A DNA stretch of 64,000 bases from Vibrio barjaei (GTDB taxonomy: Bacteria > Pseudomonadota > Gammaproteobacteria > Enterobacterales > Vibrionaceae), in contig NZ_LQXO02000012.1 in assembly GCF_001639065.2 (NCBI RefSeq), positions 248,001 through 312,000 of the forward strand, written 5' to 3'. The position numbers and the translations under genes were made by a program. This document shows positions 50,858 through 59,718 of the stretch, one piece after another. A model generated the notes under the pieces. The model was not told the origin of the DNA and did no database searches. It saw nothing but the letters and a program-made list of their open reading frames with translations. Within the stretch, counting starts at the first letter, position 1, and each line of letters starts with the position of its first letter.

Positions 50858-51563
50858 TGCAAGTGCTAGACGCAGGCAGCCGAGTGAGTACTTGCCCGAT
50901 AGACGTTGCGGAATAAACGGAATGGCTTATGTCTTGTTGTCTATTGGTTACCATACCAATCAAAGCCATATTCGCACCTATTTGGACATAAAGAGGTGTG
51001 CCAGAAAACACCTGAGTCATATCACTGCATTGACTTATGGTCATGTTGCTCAGAGTAGACGAGTCAACAAAACAGGTTTCGATAGAAAGTGCTGCACGAG
51101 CTTGATCATAAACCAATAATTGAATGGGTTCGTTTTTCCATTGAATGGAAGAGGTGTCGACAAGCGAGGCGATATCCTGGTGGCAGCCTAATTGAGAATC
51201 CACTTCCAGAATGGCCCAGTCATCTTGCGCTGTTATCTTTTCGACGTTCTGGTGGTCGGTCTTTATAGAAGTCGCGTGTGCAAAGTCATAACGTTCATCT
51301 TGGCCAAATAAAGCGGTTAGCCGAATATCTCTGAGTGGGTAGAAGCTACGAGAGGTATAATCGTAGATACAATGAGCCGGCGTGATTAACGTCTGGTTGG
51401 CAATTTGAGTGGCGAAACAAGTGTGTATCGGCGAAGGCTGACTGCCAATATGAACTAAATACAGCCGTTGATTAATGATCCTCGCTTCATCCAAGACTTC
51501 CAAACTGTCTGCATGACTGCAAGCGTTAGCCAAACCAATTAAAACAGCCCACCACTTATTCAT
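50841..51563 (-). CDS. Secreted trypsin-like serine protease
   Basis: A 240-residue protein of the trypsin/V8-like S1 fold with an N-terminal signal (MNKWWAVLIGLANACSHA). The catalytic triad can be read: His in LITPAHCIYD, Asp in AQDDWAILEV, Ser in QVFSGTPLYVQ; the usual GDSGGP is degenerate (VFSGTP), so activity or specificity may be altered. Several Cys residues (about seven) could make disulfides. Acts outside the cytoplasm. Convergent overlap with the LysR gene. Confidence 0.75.
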   Translation of the reverse strand: MNKWWAVLIGLANACSHADSLEVLDEARIINQRLYLVHIGSQPSPIHTCFATQIANQTLITPAHCIYDYTSRSFYPLRDIRLTALFGQDERYDFAHATSIKTDHQNVEKITAQDDWAILEVDSQLGCHQDIASLVDTSSIQWKNEPIQLLVYDQARAALSIETCFVDSSTLSNMTISQCSDMTQVFSGTPLYVQIGANMALIGMVTNRQQDISHSVYSATSIGQVLTRLPASSTCIRDAS

Positions 51564-51611
51564 ATTATACTGCCTCCCGACATTGATAGAGGCAGTATAG
51601 GAAATGATGGA

Positions 51612-51842
51612 TTAATTGCTTTTGTACATACGTTCGAAATTCTTCGGATTCCAACCAACCATATATTGGTCACCAATCTTCAATACAGGAAGAGAACGAG
51701 CTCCGATCGCATCTAACTCTTTGCGGCCACGCTGCATCTTTGCATTGGTCAGGCGGTATTTATAACCCTTGTTGTCCAAATAACGCTGAGCATCTTTACA
51801 GTGAGGGCATTTGTCTGAGACATACAGTACTAATCGTTTCAC
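51612..51842 (-). CDS. Glutaredoxin-like protein
   Basis: A short glutaredoxin/NrdH-type protein of 76 residues. The redox motif is SDKCPHCKDAQRYL (CPHC), followed by the cis-proline in ARSLPVLKIGDQYMVGW. I choose the GTG at 51842 (VKRLVLYVSDKCPHC): a terminator of the upstream gene lies in the longer frame, and GAGAATC precedes it. Reduces disulfides or mixed disulfides in the cytoplasm. Confidence 0.82.
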   Translation of the reverse strand: MKRLVLYVSDKCPHCKDAQRYLDNKGYKYRLTNAKMQRGRKELDAIGARSLPVLKIGDQYMVGWNPKNFERMYKSN

Positions 51843-51919
51843 AAGGATTCTCTTTCGGCAAAAATAGGCGCATATAGTACGTTTCTGACTCGGTTTGTAA
51901 AGTGCTAGCTTAAGAAACA

Positions 51920-51950
51920 GCAATGCTCGGTAGGTACTACCGAGCATTGC
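51920..51950 (-). terminator. Terminator after the EamA gene
   Basis: Perfect 13-bp stem GCAATGCTCGGTA / TACCGAGCATTGC with a five-base loop, then TGTTTCTT on the minus strand. It follows the EamA gene stop at 51984. Confidence 0.9.
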
Positions 51951-51983
51951 GTTGATTGTGATTTAAAAACTACGGCCGTGGAA

Positions 51984-52877
51984 CTATCGGTTAGCGAGTC
52001 GTCTCACACGATGCTGCTTTACGGCCATGATCATCTGTGGGATCAATGAGGTAATGATCATACCTATCATCAGTATGTATTGAGTATGCGTGAACGACTC
52101 ACCCAGTAGCATTAGGCCACAAACAATACCGGCGATTGGGTTAGCGATACCACCGAAAGTGAAATCTACTACTGTCATTCGTTGTAGAAGCCAAACGTAC
52201 ATGCCGTAACTGAGTGCAGTATTGAGACCAACGACCCAACTTAAACCAAACAGGTTTCGACCATCAAAGTTCTCGATGACCGAGACATACGTTTCCGGTG
52301 CAATTGCTGAGTGAAAGCCTGAAGCAATCGCCAAGATTGCGCCGCCTAAGATTAGCTGCCAAGTTAATATTGTCCACCAGTGAATTCTAGTGCCCAATGA
52401 CTTAGTGATGCTACTACCTGCGACAATACACATAATCGCCGCAAGCATTGCGCCTAAACCTACTGGGTTAAGGCTGATCGAACCTGGCGAGAACAAGAAA
52501 AATGCCAGTGATACCAGTGCCAAGCCACTTAATGCTTGTGACCAGCTAGGACGGTGTTTTTTTACCAGCCACTGATATAACATTGCAAAGACAGGCACCG
52601 AAACCATACCTACACCAGAAATGGCAGAGGGCAAGGTTTGCGCCATCACAAATATCAAACCAAAGAAGGTGGCGATATTGATAAGACCAAGCGTTAGTAA
52701 TACTTGCCATTCACCCTTTTTTGGTAAAGTTGGCTTAACCAGCAGTAGTAATAAACCCGCTGGTAGTGCTCGCAGTGCCCCTAACAAAATAGGTGGCCAA
52801 TCTGGTAGCGTGAATTTGGTTACGGCATAAGTTGTCCCCCAGAAAAAGGCGGGGATCATTGCCAAAAGTATGTTCAT
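51984..52877 (-). CDS. EamA/DMT-family exporter
   Basis: Drug/metabolite transporter of 297 residues with ten helices in two EamA repeats (first ending near LLVKPTLPKKGEWQ, second from about VGLGAMLAAIMCIVAGSS). Many members export amino acids or small metabolites; substrate unknown. It is divergent from the MarR gene, with operator-like repeats between, so MarR is its likely repressor. Confidence 0.87.
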   Translation of the reverse strand: MNILLAMIPAFFWGTTYAVTKFTLPDWPPILLGALRALPAGLLLLLVKPTLPKKGEWQVLLTLGLINIATFFGLIFVMAQTLPSAISGVGMVSVPVFAMLYQWLVKKHRPSWSQALSGLALVSLAFFLFSPGSISLNPVGLGAMLAAIMCIVAGSSITKSLGTRIHWWTILTWQLILGGAILAIASGFHSAIAPETYVSVIENFDGRNLFGLSWVVGLNTALSYGMYVWLLQRMTVVDFTFGGIANPIAGIVCGLMLLGESFTHTQYILMIGMIITSLIPQMIMAVKQHRVRRLANR

Positions 52878-52883
52878 TTAATT

Positions 52884-52958
52884 TATCTTTACGTTAAGAT
52901 ATTTGCGCACACTCTAACGACAAATTGGCTGCCTGTAAAGTATCTTTATGTTAAACTA
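52884..52958. promoter_or_regulatory. Paired MarR-operator-like sites
   Basis: TATCTT-TACGTT-AAGATA (52884-52901) is a perfect 6-6-6 dyad, and a close copy TATCTT-TATGTT-AAACTA lies at 52941-52958, 57 bp away, in the divergent region between the EamA and MarR genes. MarR proteins commonly bind such dyads near their own start and that of the target. Confidence 0.6.
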
Positions 52959-52994
52959 ATTTTTCTTGATGATTAACCAGTGGATGAATAAGAC

Positions 52995-53477
52995 ATGGAT
53001 GCGATTGATCGCGTAGTAGAGCAGTGGGCAAAACAGAAGCCTGAGCTCGACACAGAACCTATGGCCATGATGGGGCGGCTAATGCGCATTGCCAAATATA
53101 TGGAAACCAAAGTGGCGGATTTACATAAAAAATACGACTTAAAACTTGGTGAATTTGATGTATTGGCAACCTTGCGACGTAGCGGTAAGCCTTATCGTTT
53201 AACGCCGTCAGAGCTAATTAACACGATGATGCTTACGTCAGGAGCGATGACCAATAGATTGGATAAGTTGGAGTCCAAAGGATTAATTTCGAGAGAGCAC
53301 AGCAAAGCGGACCGTCGAAGCGTTACGGTGCAATTGACTCAAGATGGCTTAGTGCTGATTGATAAAATGATCGAAGAACACGTCGAAGTGCAAGATGGAT
53401 TGGTGAAATCTCTTTCGGCTTCTCAGAAAAAACAGGCAAATCAGTTGTTTAAAACTTGGTTAAGCCAATATGAATAA
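52995..53477 (+). CDS. MarR-family transcriptional regulator
   Basis: A 160-residue MarR protein with the winged HTH LGEFDVLATLRRSGKPYRLTPSELINTMMLTSGAMTNRLDKLESKGLISREHSKADRRSVTVQLTQDG (about residues 53-120). Divergent to the EamA exporter, a usual partner. The ligand may be the exported compound. SD is modest (GAATAAG). Confidence 0.9.
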   Translation: MDAIDRVVEQWAKQKPELDTEPMAMMGRLMRIAKYMETKVADLHKKYDLKLGEFDVLATLRRSGKPYRLTPSELINTMMLTSGAMTNRLDKLESKGLISREHSKADRRSVTVQLTQDGLVLIDKMIEEHVEVQDGLVKSLSASQKKQANQLFKTWLSQYE

Positions 53478-53481
53478 GCAT

Positions 53482-53507
53482 TAAGGCCCTAATTCGTTAG
53501 GGCCTTA
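53482..53507. terminator. Terminator between convergent MarR and GlcG-like genes
   Basis: Perfect 11-bp stem TAAGGCCCTAA / TTAGGGCCTTA closed by a TTCG tetraloop. It sits between convergent genes and can stop both transcripts, though the T-run is short. Confidence 0.8.
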
Positions 53508-53511
53508 TACG

Positions 53512-53949
53512 TTAAGCGGCTACCTCATCGCTGTATAAGTTGGCACAGTTAATCCCTTGAATAGCGCAACGCTCATCAATATCAGAGAGGTCGCCACTCA
53601 CGCCAATAGCCCCAATCACGTTTTTCTCTTCGTCTCGAATAAGTAGTCCGCCCGGAACGGGAACCATGTTACCGTGGGCAAGTACGTTAACCGCGGAGAT
53701 AAATGCAGGACGAGAATCAGCGTCTTGTGCTAGTTTTCGGGAGGAACAACCTAACGCCAATGCGCCCCATGCTTTGGCAATTGCAATATCAGGTCGCATC
53801 ATGCTGGACCCATCTTGTCGCTGCAAAGAAATCAGTTTTCCTCCATTATCAAGAACAGCAACAGTCAAAGGCGCACAGTCGTCAGACAGTCCAGCTTCAA
53901 ATGTGCCATCAATAATGGTCAGTGCTTGTTGTAGAGTTAAACTTCCCAT
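53512..53949 (-). CDS. GlcG/HbpS-family protein
   Basis: A 145-residue member of the GlcG/HbpS (DUF336) family from the ATG at 53949 (GAGGAGATAAC before it). Diagnostic blocks: LTLQQALTIIDG, VAVLDNGGKLISLQRQDGSS and VPVPGGLLIRDEEKNVIGAIGVSGDLSDIDE. Members bind haem or associate with glycolate/propanediol enzymes, and in E. coli glcG sits in the glycolate operon. Here it follows malate synthase on the same strand with ~85 bp between, in keeping with a glyoxylate role. Function not established. Confidence 0.85.
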   Translation of the reverse strand: MGSLTLQQALTIIDGTFEAGLSDDCAPLTVAVLDNGGKLISLQRQDGSSMMRPDIAIAKAWGALALGCSSRKLAQDADSRPAFISAVNVLAHGNMVPVPGGLLIRDEEKNVIGAIGVSGDLSDIDERCAIQGINCANLYSDEVAA

Positions 53950-54051
53950 GTTATCTCCTCGTCTCATAGCTTGCGCTATTCGTACCTGCTGTCTTAAATA
54001 TTTATTCGAATCAAGTCAGCAGGATTTATGCGTACTTTGCCAACAGTTTGG

Positions 54052-55668
54052 TTAAAGTAACGAATAGCTTGGAAGGGTCAGGAAGTTAGCGAACTGTTTT
54101 GCTGTAGAAAGCTCATAAAAAAGGTCAGCTGTTTCATCAAAGCGTCCTGCGGCATAACGTGCATCGCCAACTTCCTGTTTAATCGTTTTTAGCTCTTGGT
54201 AGAGCCAAGTGTGAAAGAGTGATGATGTAAAGACTTGGCCATCATCCAGAGTGACACCGTGGTGGATCCACTGCCAGATGTTGGCACGAGAGATCTCTGC
54301 CGTCGCGGCATCCTCCATCAGTCCATAAATTGGTACGCAACCGTGCCCCTGTATCCATGCTTCAATGTAGTAGAGAGCGATACGAATATTTTTGCGTACA
54401 CCCGCTTCATCGCGAGTACCTTCGCAAGGTTTCAATAGCGTCTCGGCAGCAATGTCTTCCGACGGACTGACATAATCAAGTTGGTTGGTTTTCCCCTGAA
54501 GTTGCTCGTCAAACACCGACATCGCAAGGTCAACCAGTGCAGGGTGCGCTACCCACGTACCGTCGTGACCGTTATTTGACTCGCGTTTTTTATCTTCAAT
54601 GACTTTCGCCGTTACACGTTCCATTTCCGCAGGATCTTTGGCCGGAATGAAGGCAGACATCCCGCCCATCGCAAGTGCACCACGTGCATGACAGGTTTTA
54701 ACCAGTAGTTGGCTGTAGGCGTTTAGGAACTCTTGGTCCATACCGATGCCGTGTCGGTCTGGCAAAATTCGGTCTTTGTGGTTCTTTAGCGTCTTAATGT
54801 AGCTGAATATATAGTCCCATCGGCCACAATTCATGGCTACAATGTGGTCCTTCATTGCATACAATATCTCTTCCATTTGGAATACAGCAGGCAGCGTTTC
54901 GATAAGTACTGTCGCTCGAATTGTTCCTGTTGGTACCCCGAAGTAGCGTTCAGTAAAGGCAAAGACGTCATCCCACCATTTCGCTTCTTCCATGCTTTCC
55001 AACTTTGGAATGTAGTAATAAACACCTAAGCCTTTATCTGCTCGAGACTGATAGTTGTGGAAGAAATACAACGCAAAATCCATCAAGCACCCGCCAATCG
55101 GCTGGCCCTGATATTGAATAGATTTTTCTGGTAAATGAAGTCCGCGAGGTCGGGCAATTAATAGTGCTGGGTCGCTATTTAATGAGTATTGCTTGTCTTT
55201 GGTATCGTCGTAATAACTGATGGTTCCAAGGTTGGCGTCACGTAAGTTGATTTGTCCTTCTACCATGTTTTGCCAGGTCGGGGAGGAAGCATCCTCAAAG
55301 CAACACATAAACACTTTTGCACCGGAATTCAGTGCATTAATGACCATCTTTCTATCAACAGGACCGGTAATTTCAACACGACGATCTAATAGCGGAGCTG
55401 GTGGCGGGCTAACCTTCCAACTCTTGTCATCTCTGATTGATTTAGTGTCCTTACGAAAATCTGGTAGCTCGCCCGCATCAAAGGCGGCTTGTTTGGTTTC
55501 ACGGTCTTGTAGCAGTTGAGTGCGTTGACTACCAAAGTGCGCTACTAACGTCTCTAGGAAGGTTAGGGCGTCGGAATTTAGGATCGCTTGATAAGCTGTG
55601 GACTGGGTATCTCCAATTACCTTAAGACAATCTGCTTGTGCTGCGTCCATAACTTCATTAAGTGCCAT
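54052..55668 (-). CDS. aceB: Malate synthase A
   Basis: Malate synthase of 538 residues: glyoxylate + acetyl-CoA to malate. Family signature KDHIVAMNCGRWDYIFSYIKTLKNH (about residues 270-295), LIETLPAVFQMEEILYAMKDH and the C-terminal catalytic acidic region near YGLMEDAATAEISRANIWQWIHHG. Isocitrate lyase is not adjacent, so this copy is tied to glyoxylate made elsewhere (gcl neighbour). It is divergent from gcl and its promoter region carries a TTGTATACAA palindrome ~30 bp before its start. Confidence 0.93.
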   Translation of the reverse strand: MALNEVMDAAQADCLKVIGDTQSTAYQAILNSDALTFLETLVAHFGSQRTQLLQDRETKQAAFDAGELPDFRKDTKSIRDDKSWKVSPPPAPLLDRRVEITGPVDRKMVINALNSGAKVFMCCFEDASSPTWQNMVEGQINLRDANLGTISYYDDTKDKQYSLNSDPALLIARPRGLHLPEKSIQYQGQPIGGCLMDFALYFFHNYQSRADKGLGVYYYIPKLESMEEAKWWDDVFAFTERYFGVPTGTIRATVLIETLPAVFQMEEILYAMKDHIVAMNCGRWDYIFSYIKTLKNHKDRILPDRHGIGMDQEFLNAYSQLLVKTCHARGALAMGGMSAFIPAKDPAEMERVTAKVIEDKKRESNNGHDGTWVAHPALVDLAMSVFDEQLQGKTNQLDYVSPSEDIAAETLLKPCEGTRDEAGVRKNIRIALYYIEAWIQGHGCVPIYGLMEDAATAEISRANIWQWIHHGVTLDDGQVFTSSLFHTWLYQELKTIKQEVGDARYAAGRFDETADLFYELSTAKQFANFLTLPSYSLL

Positions 55669-55698
55669 TGTTCGTCTCCTTTAAACAATACTTTCTTA

Positions 55699-55712
55699 TT
55701 TTGTATACAAAA
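55699..55712. promoter_or_regulatory. Palindrome upstream of aceB (TTGTATACAA core)
   Basis: TTTTGTATACAAAA is a perfect 14-bp palindrome 31 bp upstream of the aceB start codon. Its 10-bp core recurs next to gcl (55953-55962), so it looks like one half of a shared operator pair. Flanks differ (TT/AA here versus A/T there). Confidence 0.7.
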
Positions 55713-55803
55713 CTGTATCCGTGTATTTACTTATATTGGAAAACAAACAAATGATCAAAGGGTATTTAACATTAATTTATCATCGAATTTCCCTGAAAAT
55801 ATT

Positions 55804-55813
55804 TTTACGTAAA
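55804..55813. promoter_or_regulatory. TTTACGTAAA palindrome in the aceB-gcl gap
   Basis: A 10-bp palindrome near the middle of the divergent region, followed by GATATTTTATATAAAG. It could be another regulator's site. Alone it is short and may be chance. Confidence 0.3.
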
Positions 55814-55951
55814 GATATTTTATATAAAGCATTATCTGTTAGGAACTACGGCGTAAGTGGTCACTTAGTGCTTTAACTCTATGTTGCAAAAATGTTGATT
55901 TTGGGGTTGCGATTCTCTGGATATGGTTCATAGTACACAATATGGATTTGA

Positions 55952-55963
55952 ATTGTATACAAT
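55952..55963. promoter_or_regulatory. Palindrome upstream of gcl (TTGTATACAA core)
   Basis: ATTGTATACAAT is a perfect 12-bp palindrome ending 17 bp before the gcl ATG, so a bound protein would block ribosome entry or the promoter. It carries the same TTGTATACAA core as the aceB-side site, 252 bp away centre to centre. Confidence 0.7.
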
Positions 55964-55980
55964 CTGAGAGGGATATTAGA

Positions 55981-57774
55981 ATGGCGAAAATGAAGGCAAT
56001 TGAAGCAGCTGTAGCCGTACTAAAGAAAGAGGGAGTAGACATTGCGTTTGGTGTTCCGGGCGCAGCAATCAACCCCATGTATGCGGCGATGAAGCACCTA
56101 GGTGGTATTGACCATGTGTTAGCCCGCCACGTTGAAGGCGCATCACACATGGCAGAAGGCTACACACGAACTAACCAAGGTAATATTGGTGTTTGTATTG
56201 GTACATCGGGACCCGCTGGAACGGATATGATCACGGGACTCTATTCTGCATCGGCGGACTCGATTCCGATTCTATGTATTACTGGGCAAGCCCCTCGAGC
56301 AAGACTGCATAAAGAAGATTTTCAGGCGGTAGATATAGAATCTATTGCCAAACCAGTAACGAAGTGGGCGACCACAGTACTAGAGCCCGCTCAAGTGCCA
56401 CGCGCATTTCAAAAAGCATTTCATTTAATGCGTTCAGGTAGGCCTGGCCCGGTTCTTATCGATTTGCCACTAGACGTACAGCTAGCTGAAATCGAATTTG
56501 ATATCGATACCTACGAGCCACTTGCGGCATACAAACCAACCGCAACTCGCGAGCAGGCAGAAAAAGCATTCGATATGCTGTGTGCTGCCGAAAAACCGGT
56601 CATTGTTTCAGGTGGCGGTGTTATCAACGCAGGCGCATCAGAATTGCTACAACAGTTTGCGGAACTGACTGGCGTGCCGGTGATTCCAACGTTGATGGGT
56701 TGGGGTACTATTCCTGATGATCACGAGTTGATGGCAGGTATGGTGGGTCTTCAGACGGCACACCGCTATGGTAACGAAACGCTTTTGAACTCTGATTTTG
56801 TATTCGGTATTGGTAACCGCTTTGCTAACCGTCACACAGGTTCATTGGATGTGTATACCGAAGGCCGCAAGTTTGTCCACGTAGACATTGAGCCGACTCA
56901 AATTGGACGCGTATTCTGCCCGGATCTTGGTATTGTGTCGGATGCCAAGTCTGCATTGGAACTGTTAGTCGATGTTGCTCGCGAACGTTCATCAAAAGGC
57001 ACTCTACCTAATCGTGCGTCTTGGGTTGGTGAATGCCAGCAGCGCAAATCCAGTATGTTGCGTAAAACCCACTTCACGGAAACGCCAATTAAACCAATGC
57101 GTGTTTATGAAGAGATGAACAAAGCATTCGGTCGTGAGACTTGTTACGTCAGCACGATTGGTCTATCGCAAATCGCAGCGGCTCAGTTCCTTCATGTATA
57201 CAAGCCACGCCACTGGATTAACTGTGGGCAAGCGGGTCCTCTAGGGTGGACTGCTCCCGCTGCGCTGGGTGTGAAAGCTGCGGATCCAAACCGTGATGTT
57301 GTCGCAATATCAGGTGACTATGACTTCCAATTTATGATTGAAGAGTTAGCTGTGGGTGCGCAGTTTAATCTTCCATATATCCACGTAGTCGTTAACAACT
57401 CGTATCTTGGCCTAATTCGTCAGGCACAACGTCAGTTTGACATCGATTATTGCGTGCAGCTTGCGTTCGACAATCAGAACTCTCCAGAACTTGAAGGGTA
57501 TGGTGTTGACCACGTGAAAGTGGTGGAAGGGTTAGGTTGTAAAGCGATACGTGTAACGCAGCCAGAAGACATCCAAGGTGCGTTCGTTCAGGCAAGAGAG
57601 CTGATGGCGAAACACAAGGTCCCTGTTGTGGTTGAAATTATTCTAGAACGTGTCACTAACATCTCAATGGGTGTCGAAATCAACGCTATTAATGAATTTG
57701 AACCACTAGCTGAAAATGCAACGGATGCGCCAACTGCATTGTCGTCGCTAGATTCGTCAAACTCACCGTCTTAA
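55981..57774 (+). CDS. gcl: Glyoxylate carboligase
   Basis: TPP-dependent enzyme of about 597 residues from the ATG at 55981, with GAGAGGG before it (the frame opens at 55942). It joins two glyoxylates to tartronate semialdehyde and CO2. Family core: [69 protein letters not shown], and the TPP site [39 protein letters not shown]. The active-site region FGVPGA has Val rather than the usual Glu, as in known Gcl. First gene of gcl-hyi-glxR. Confidence 0.95.
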   Translation: MAKMKAIEAAVAVLKKEGVDIAFGVPGAAINPMYAAMKHLGGIDHVLARHVEGASHMAEGYTRTNQGNIGVCIGTSGPAGTDMITGLYSASADSIPILCITGQAPRARLHKEDFQAVDIESIAKPVTKWATTVLEPAQVPRAFQKAFHLMRSGRPGPVLIDLPLDVQLAEIEFDIDTYEPLAAYKPTATREQAEKAFDMLCAAEKPVIVSGGGVINAGASELLQQFAELTGVPVIPTLMGWGTIPDDHELMAGMVGLQTAHRYGNETLLNSDFVFGIGNRFANRHTGSLDVYTEGRKFVHVDIEPTQIGRVFCPDLGIVSDAKSALELLVDVARERSSKGTLPNRASWVGECQQRKSSMLRKTHFTETPIKPMRVYEEMNKAFGRETCYVSTIGLSQIAAAQFLHVYKPRHWINCGQAGPLGWTAPAALGVKAADPNRDVVAISGDYDFQFMIEELAVGAQFNLPYIHVVVNNSYLGLIRQAQRQFDIDYCVQLAFDNQNSPELEGYGVDHVKVVEGLGCKAIRVTQPEDIQGAFVQARELMAKHKVPVVVEIILERVTNISMGVEINAINEFEPLAENATDAPTALSSLDSSNSPS

Positions 57775-57784
57775 GGAGAAGATT

Positions 57785-58561
57785 ATGCCAAAATTCGCAG
57801 CCAACCTATCGATGCTGTTTAATGAGGTCGACTTTCTGAGTCGATTTGAAAAAGCGGCTAACGCAGGGTTTCACGGAGTAGAGTATCTGTTTCCTTACGA
57901 TTTCTCAGCAGAAACCATTAAGTCGGTGTTGGATGACAATAATCTAGAGCAGGTTTTGTTTAACCTTCCGGCAGGTGACTGGAATGCGGGAGACCGCGGC
58001 ATTGCGGTCGACCCAAGCCGCATCGAAGAATTCCAGCAAGGGGTGAGCAAAGCGATAAGCTACGCCCAGACTCTGGGCTGTAAGCAAATCAACTGCTTGG
58101 CAGGCATTGTTCCGGCAAGTTTGACTGAGCAAGACGCGCGAACAACGTTCGTAATCAACCTTCGTTATGCTGCTCAGCAATTGGAAGCGGCAGGCATCAA
58201 GTTGGTGATTGAAGCGATTAACACGCGTGATATTCCAGGCTTCTTCTTGAATTCCACAGAACAAGCGAAATCCATCATTGAAGAAGTTGGTAGTGCGAAT
58301 TTATCTGTGCAATACGACATCTATCACATGCAAATTATGGAAGGCGACTTAATTCCGACTATCACTAACAACTTATCGCAAATTTCTCACATTCAATTGG
58401 CTGACAATCCGGGGCGTCATGAGCCAGGTACCGGGGAAATCAATTATGACTTTGTATTGAGAGAACTTGACGCAATGGGCTACCAAGGTTGGGTGGGCTG
58501 TGAATACAAACCGAAAACGACCACTGAAGAAGGTCTTTCTTGGTTAAACGCTTTTCAATAA
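57785..58561 (+). CDS. hyi: Hydroxypyruvate isomerase
   Basis: TIM-barrel isomerase of 258 residues, Hyi family: interconverts tartronate semialdehyde and hydroxypyruvate. Visible landmarks: AANLSMLFNEVDFLSRFEKAANAGFHGVEYLFPYD, VIEAINTRDIPGFFL and HIQLADNPGRHEPGTGEINYDF, containing the metal-binding His/Glu residues. It begins ten bases after gcl with SD AAGGAGA, so it is in one operon with gcl. Confidence 0.94.
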   Translation: MPKFAANLSMLFNEVDFLSRFEKAANAGFHGVEYLFPYDFSAETIKSVLDDNNLEQVLFNLPAGDWNAGDRGIAVDPSRIEEFQQGVSKAISYAQTLGCKQINCLAGIVPASLTEQDARTTFVINLRYAAQQLEAAGIKLVIEAINTRDIPGFFLNSTEQAKSIIEEVGSANLSVQYDIYHMQIMEGDLIPTITNNLSQISHIQLADNPGRHEPGTGEINYDFVLRELDAMGYQGWVGCEYKPKTTTEEGLSWLNAFQ

Positions 58562-58586
58562 TTCGATACGTTAAGGAGAACACATC

Positions 58587-59483
58587 ATGAAAATTGCATT
58601 CATCGGTACCGGAATTATGGGCCAGCCAATGGCTAAAAACCTGCAAACTGCGGGTTACGAATTGGTGTTGTCTGATCACTTCAATGCTCCACCGGCTGAG
58701 CTGGTAACTCGTGGAGCGACAGTATGTCACTCGCCGAAAGAAGCGACTGAGCTCGCTGATGTTATCATTCTAATGGTGCCTAATACGCCACAAGTTGAAG
58801 ACGTTCTGTTCGGAGCGAGCGGAGTAGAAGAGGGGTTAGCGGCTAGCTCGTCTCAAAAGTTAGTGATTGATATGAGTTCAATTTCACCAATCGCGACGAA
58901 GTCATTTGCTAAACGCATCAAAGAAAGTGGTGCACAGTATCTAGATGCTCCGGTGTCTGGTGGTGAAGTGGGTGCTGTTAATGCAACACTGAGCATTATG
59001 GTAGGCGGCGACCAAGAAGCATTTGATCAAGCTCGCCCACTGTTTGAGAAGCTGGGCAAAAACATCACGCTTGTTGGTGATAGTGGCGCAGGCCAAACAT
59101 GTAAAGTCGCTAACCAAATCATTGTTGCGCTTAATATTGAGGCAGTGTCGGAAGCCCTCGTTTTTGCATCGAAAGCCGGTGCGGATCCAGCGCGTGTAAG
59201 GCAAGCACTATTGGGAGGCTTTGCGAGTTCCAAGATTTTAGAAGTGCATGGCGAGCGTATGGTAGAAGGCACATTTGACCCTGGCTTTAAGATTGCACTT
59301 CACCAAAAAGATCTAAACCTTGCGCTGACTGGTGCTCAAGAACTTGAGGTCGCGTTACCCAACACTGAAAACGCGCAAGCACTGTTTGGTGAGTGTGCCG
59401 ACTTAGGTGGTGAAAACTGGGACCACTCAGCACTGATTAAAGCAATAGAGGCTCGCTCTAATCATTCAATCCGTAACGATTAA
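58587..59483 (+). CDS. glxR: 2-hydroxy-3-oxopropionate (tartronate semialdehyde) reductase
   Basis: Beta-hydroxyacid dehydrogenase of 298 residues. Dinucleotide motif GTGIMGQPMAKNL (residues 7-19), substrate-binding APVSGGEVGAVNATLSIMVGG, catalytic Lys in GAGQTCKVANQI (about residue 171). It reduces tartronate semialdehyde to D-glycerate with NADH. Third gene of gcl-hyi-glxR (SD AAGGAGAAC). Confidence 0.93.
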   Translation: MKIAFIGTGIMGQPMAKNLQTAGYELVLSDHFNAPPAELVTRGATVCHSPKEATELADVIILMVPNTPQVEDVLFGASGVEEGLAASSSQKLVIDMSSISPIATKSFAKRIKESGAQYLDAPVSGGEVGAVNATLSIMVGGDQEAFDQARPLFEKLGKNITLVGDSGAGQTCKVANQIIVALNIEAVSEALVFASKAGADPARVRQALLGGFASSKILEVHGERMVEGTFDPGFKIALHQKDLNLALTGAQELEVALPNTENAQALFGECADLGGENWDHSALIKAIEARSNHSIRND

Positions 59484-59718
59484 TGATTACTTAGGGCCAT
59501 GATTTCCGCATAAATCGCGTAGTTTTGTCTCCTTTTATACGCGTTCCCGAAATCGTGCAGGCAGTTATTGGAGTTAAAGGGCTTCTAACTTCAACATTAA
59601 CAGGCGCTGTTTGTATCGGTTTTGGGATTTTTTACCTCTCAGTATTCCCCATAAGTTTTGGACTTATTCTTTGTTTTCATTAAGATTAACTAAGTAGCAC
59701 ATGAGAGCAGGGAACAGT

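Noticed and set aside
51843..51947. Longer N-terminus of the glutaredoxin-like protein
   Set aside because: This stretch contains the 13-bp terminator of the EamA gene; the GTG at 51842 fits the glutaredoxin fold.
55839..56150. Minus-strand frame over the start of gcl
   Set aside because: Overlaps the gcl coding start and promoter region; no SD and no protein family seen.
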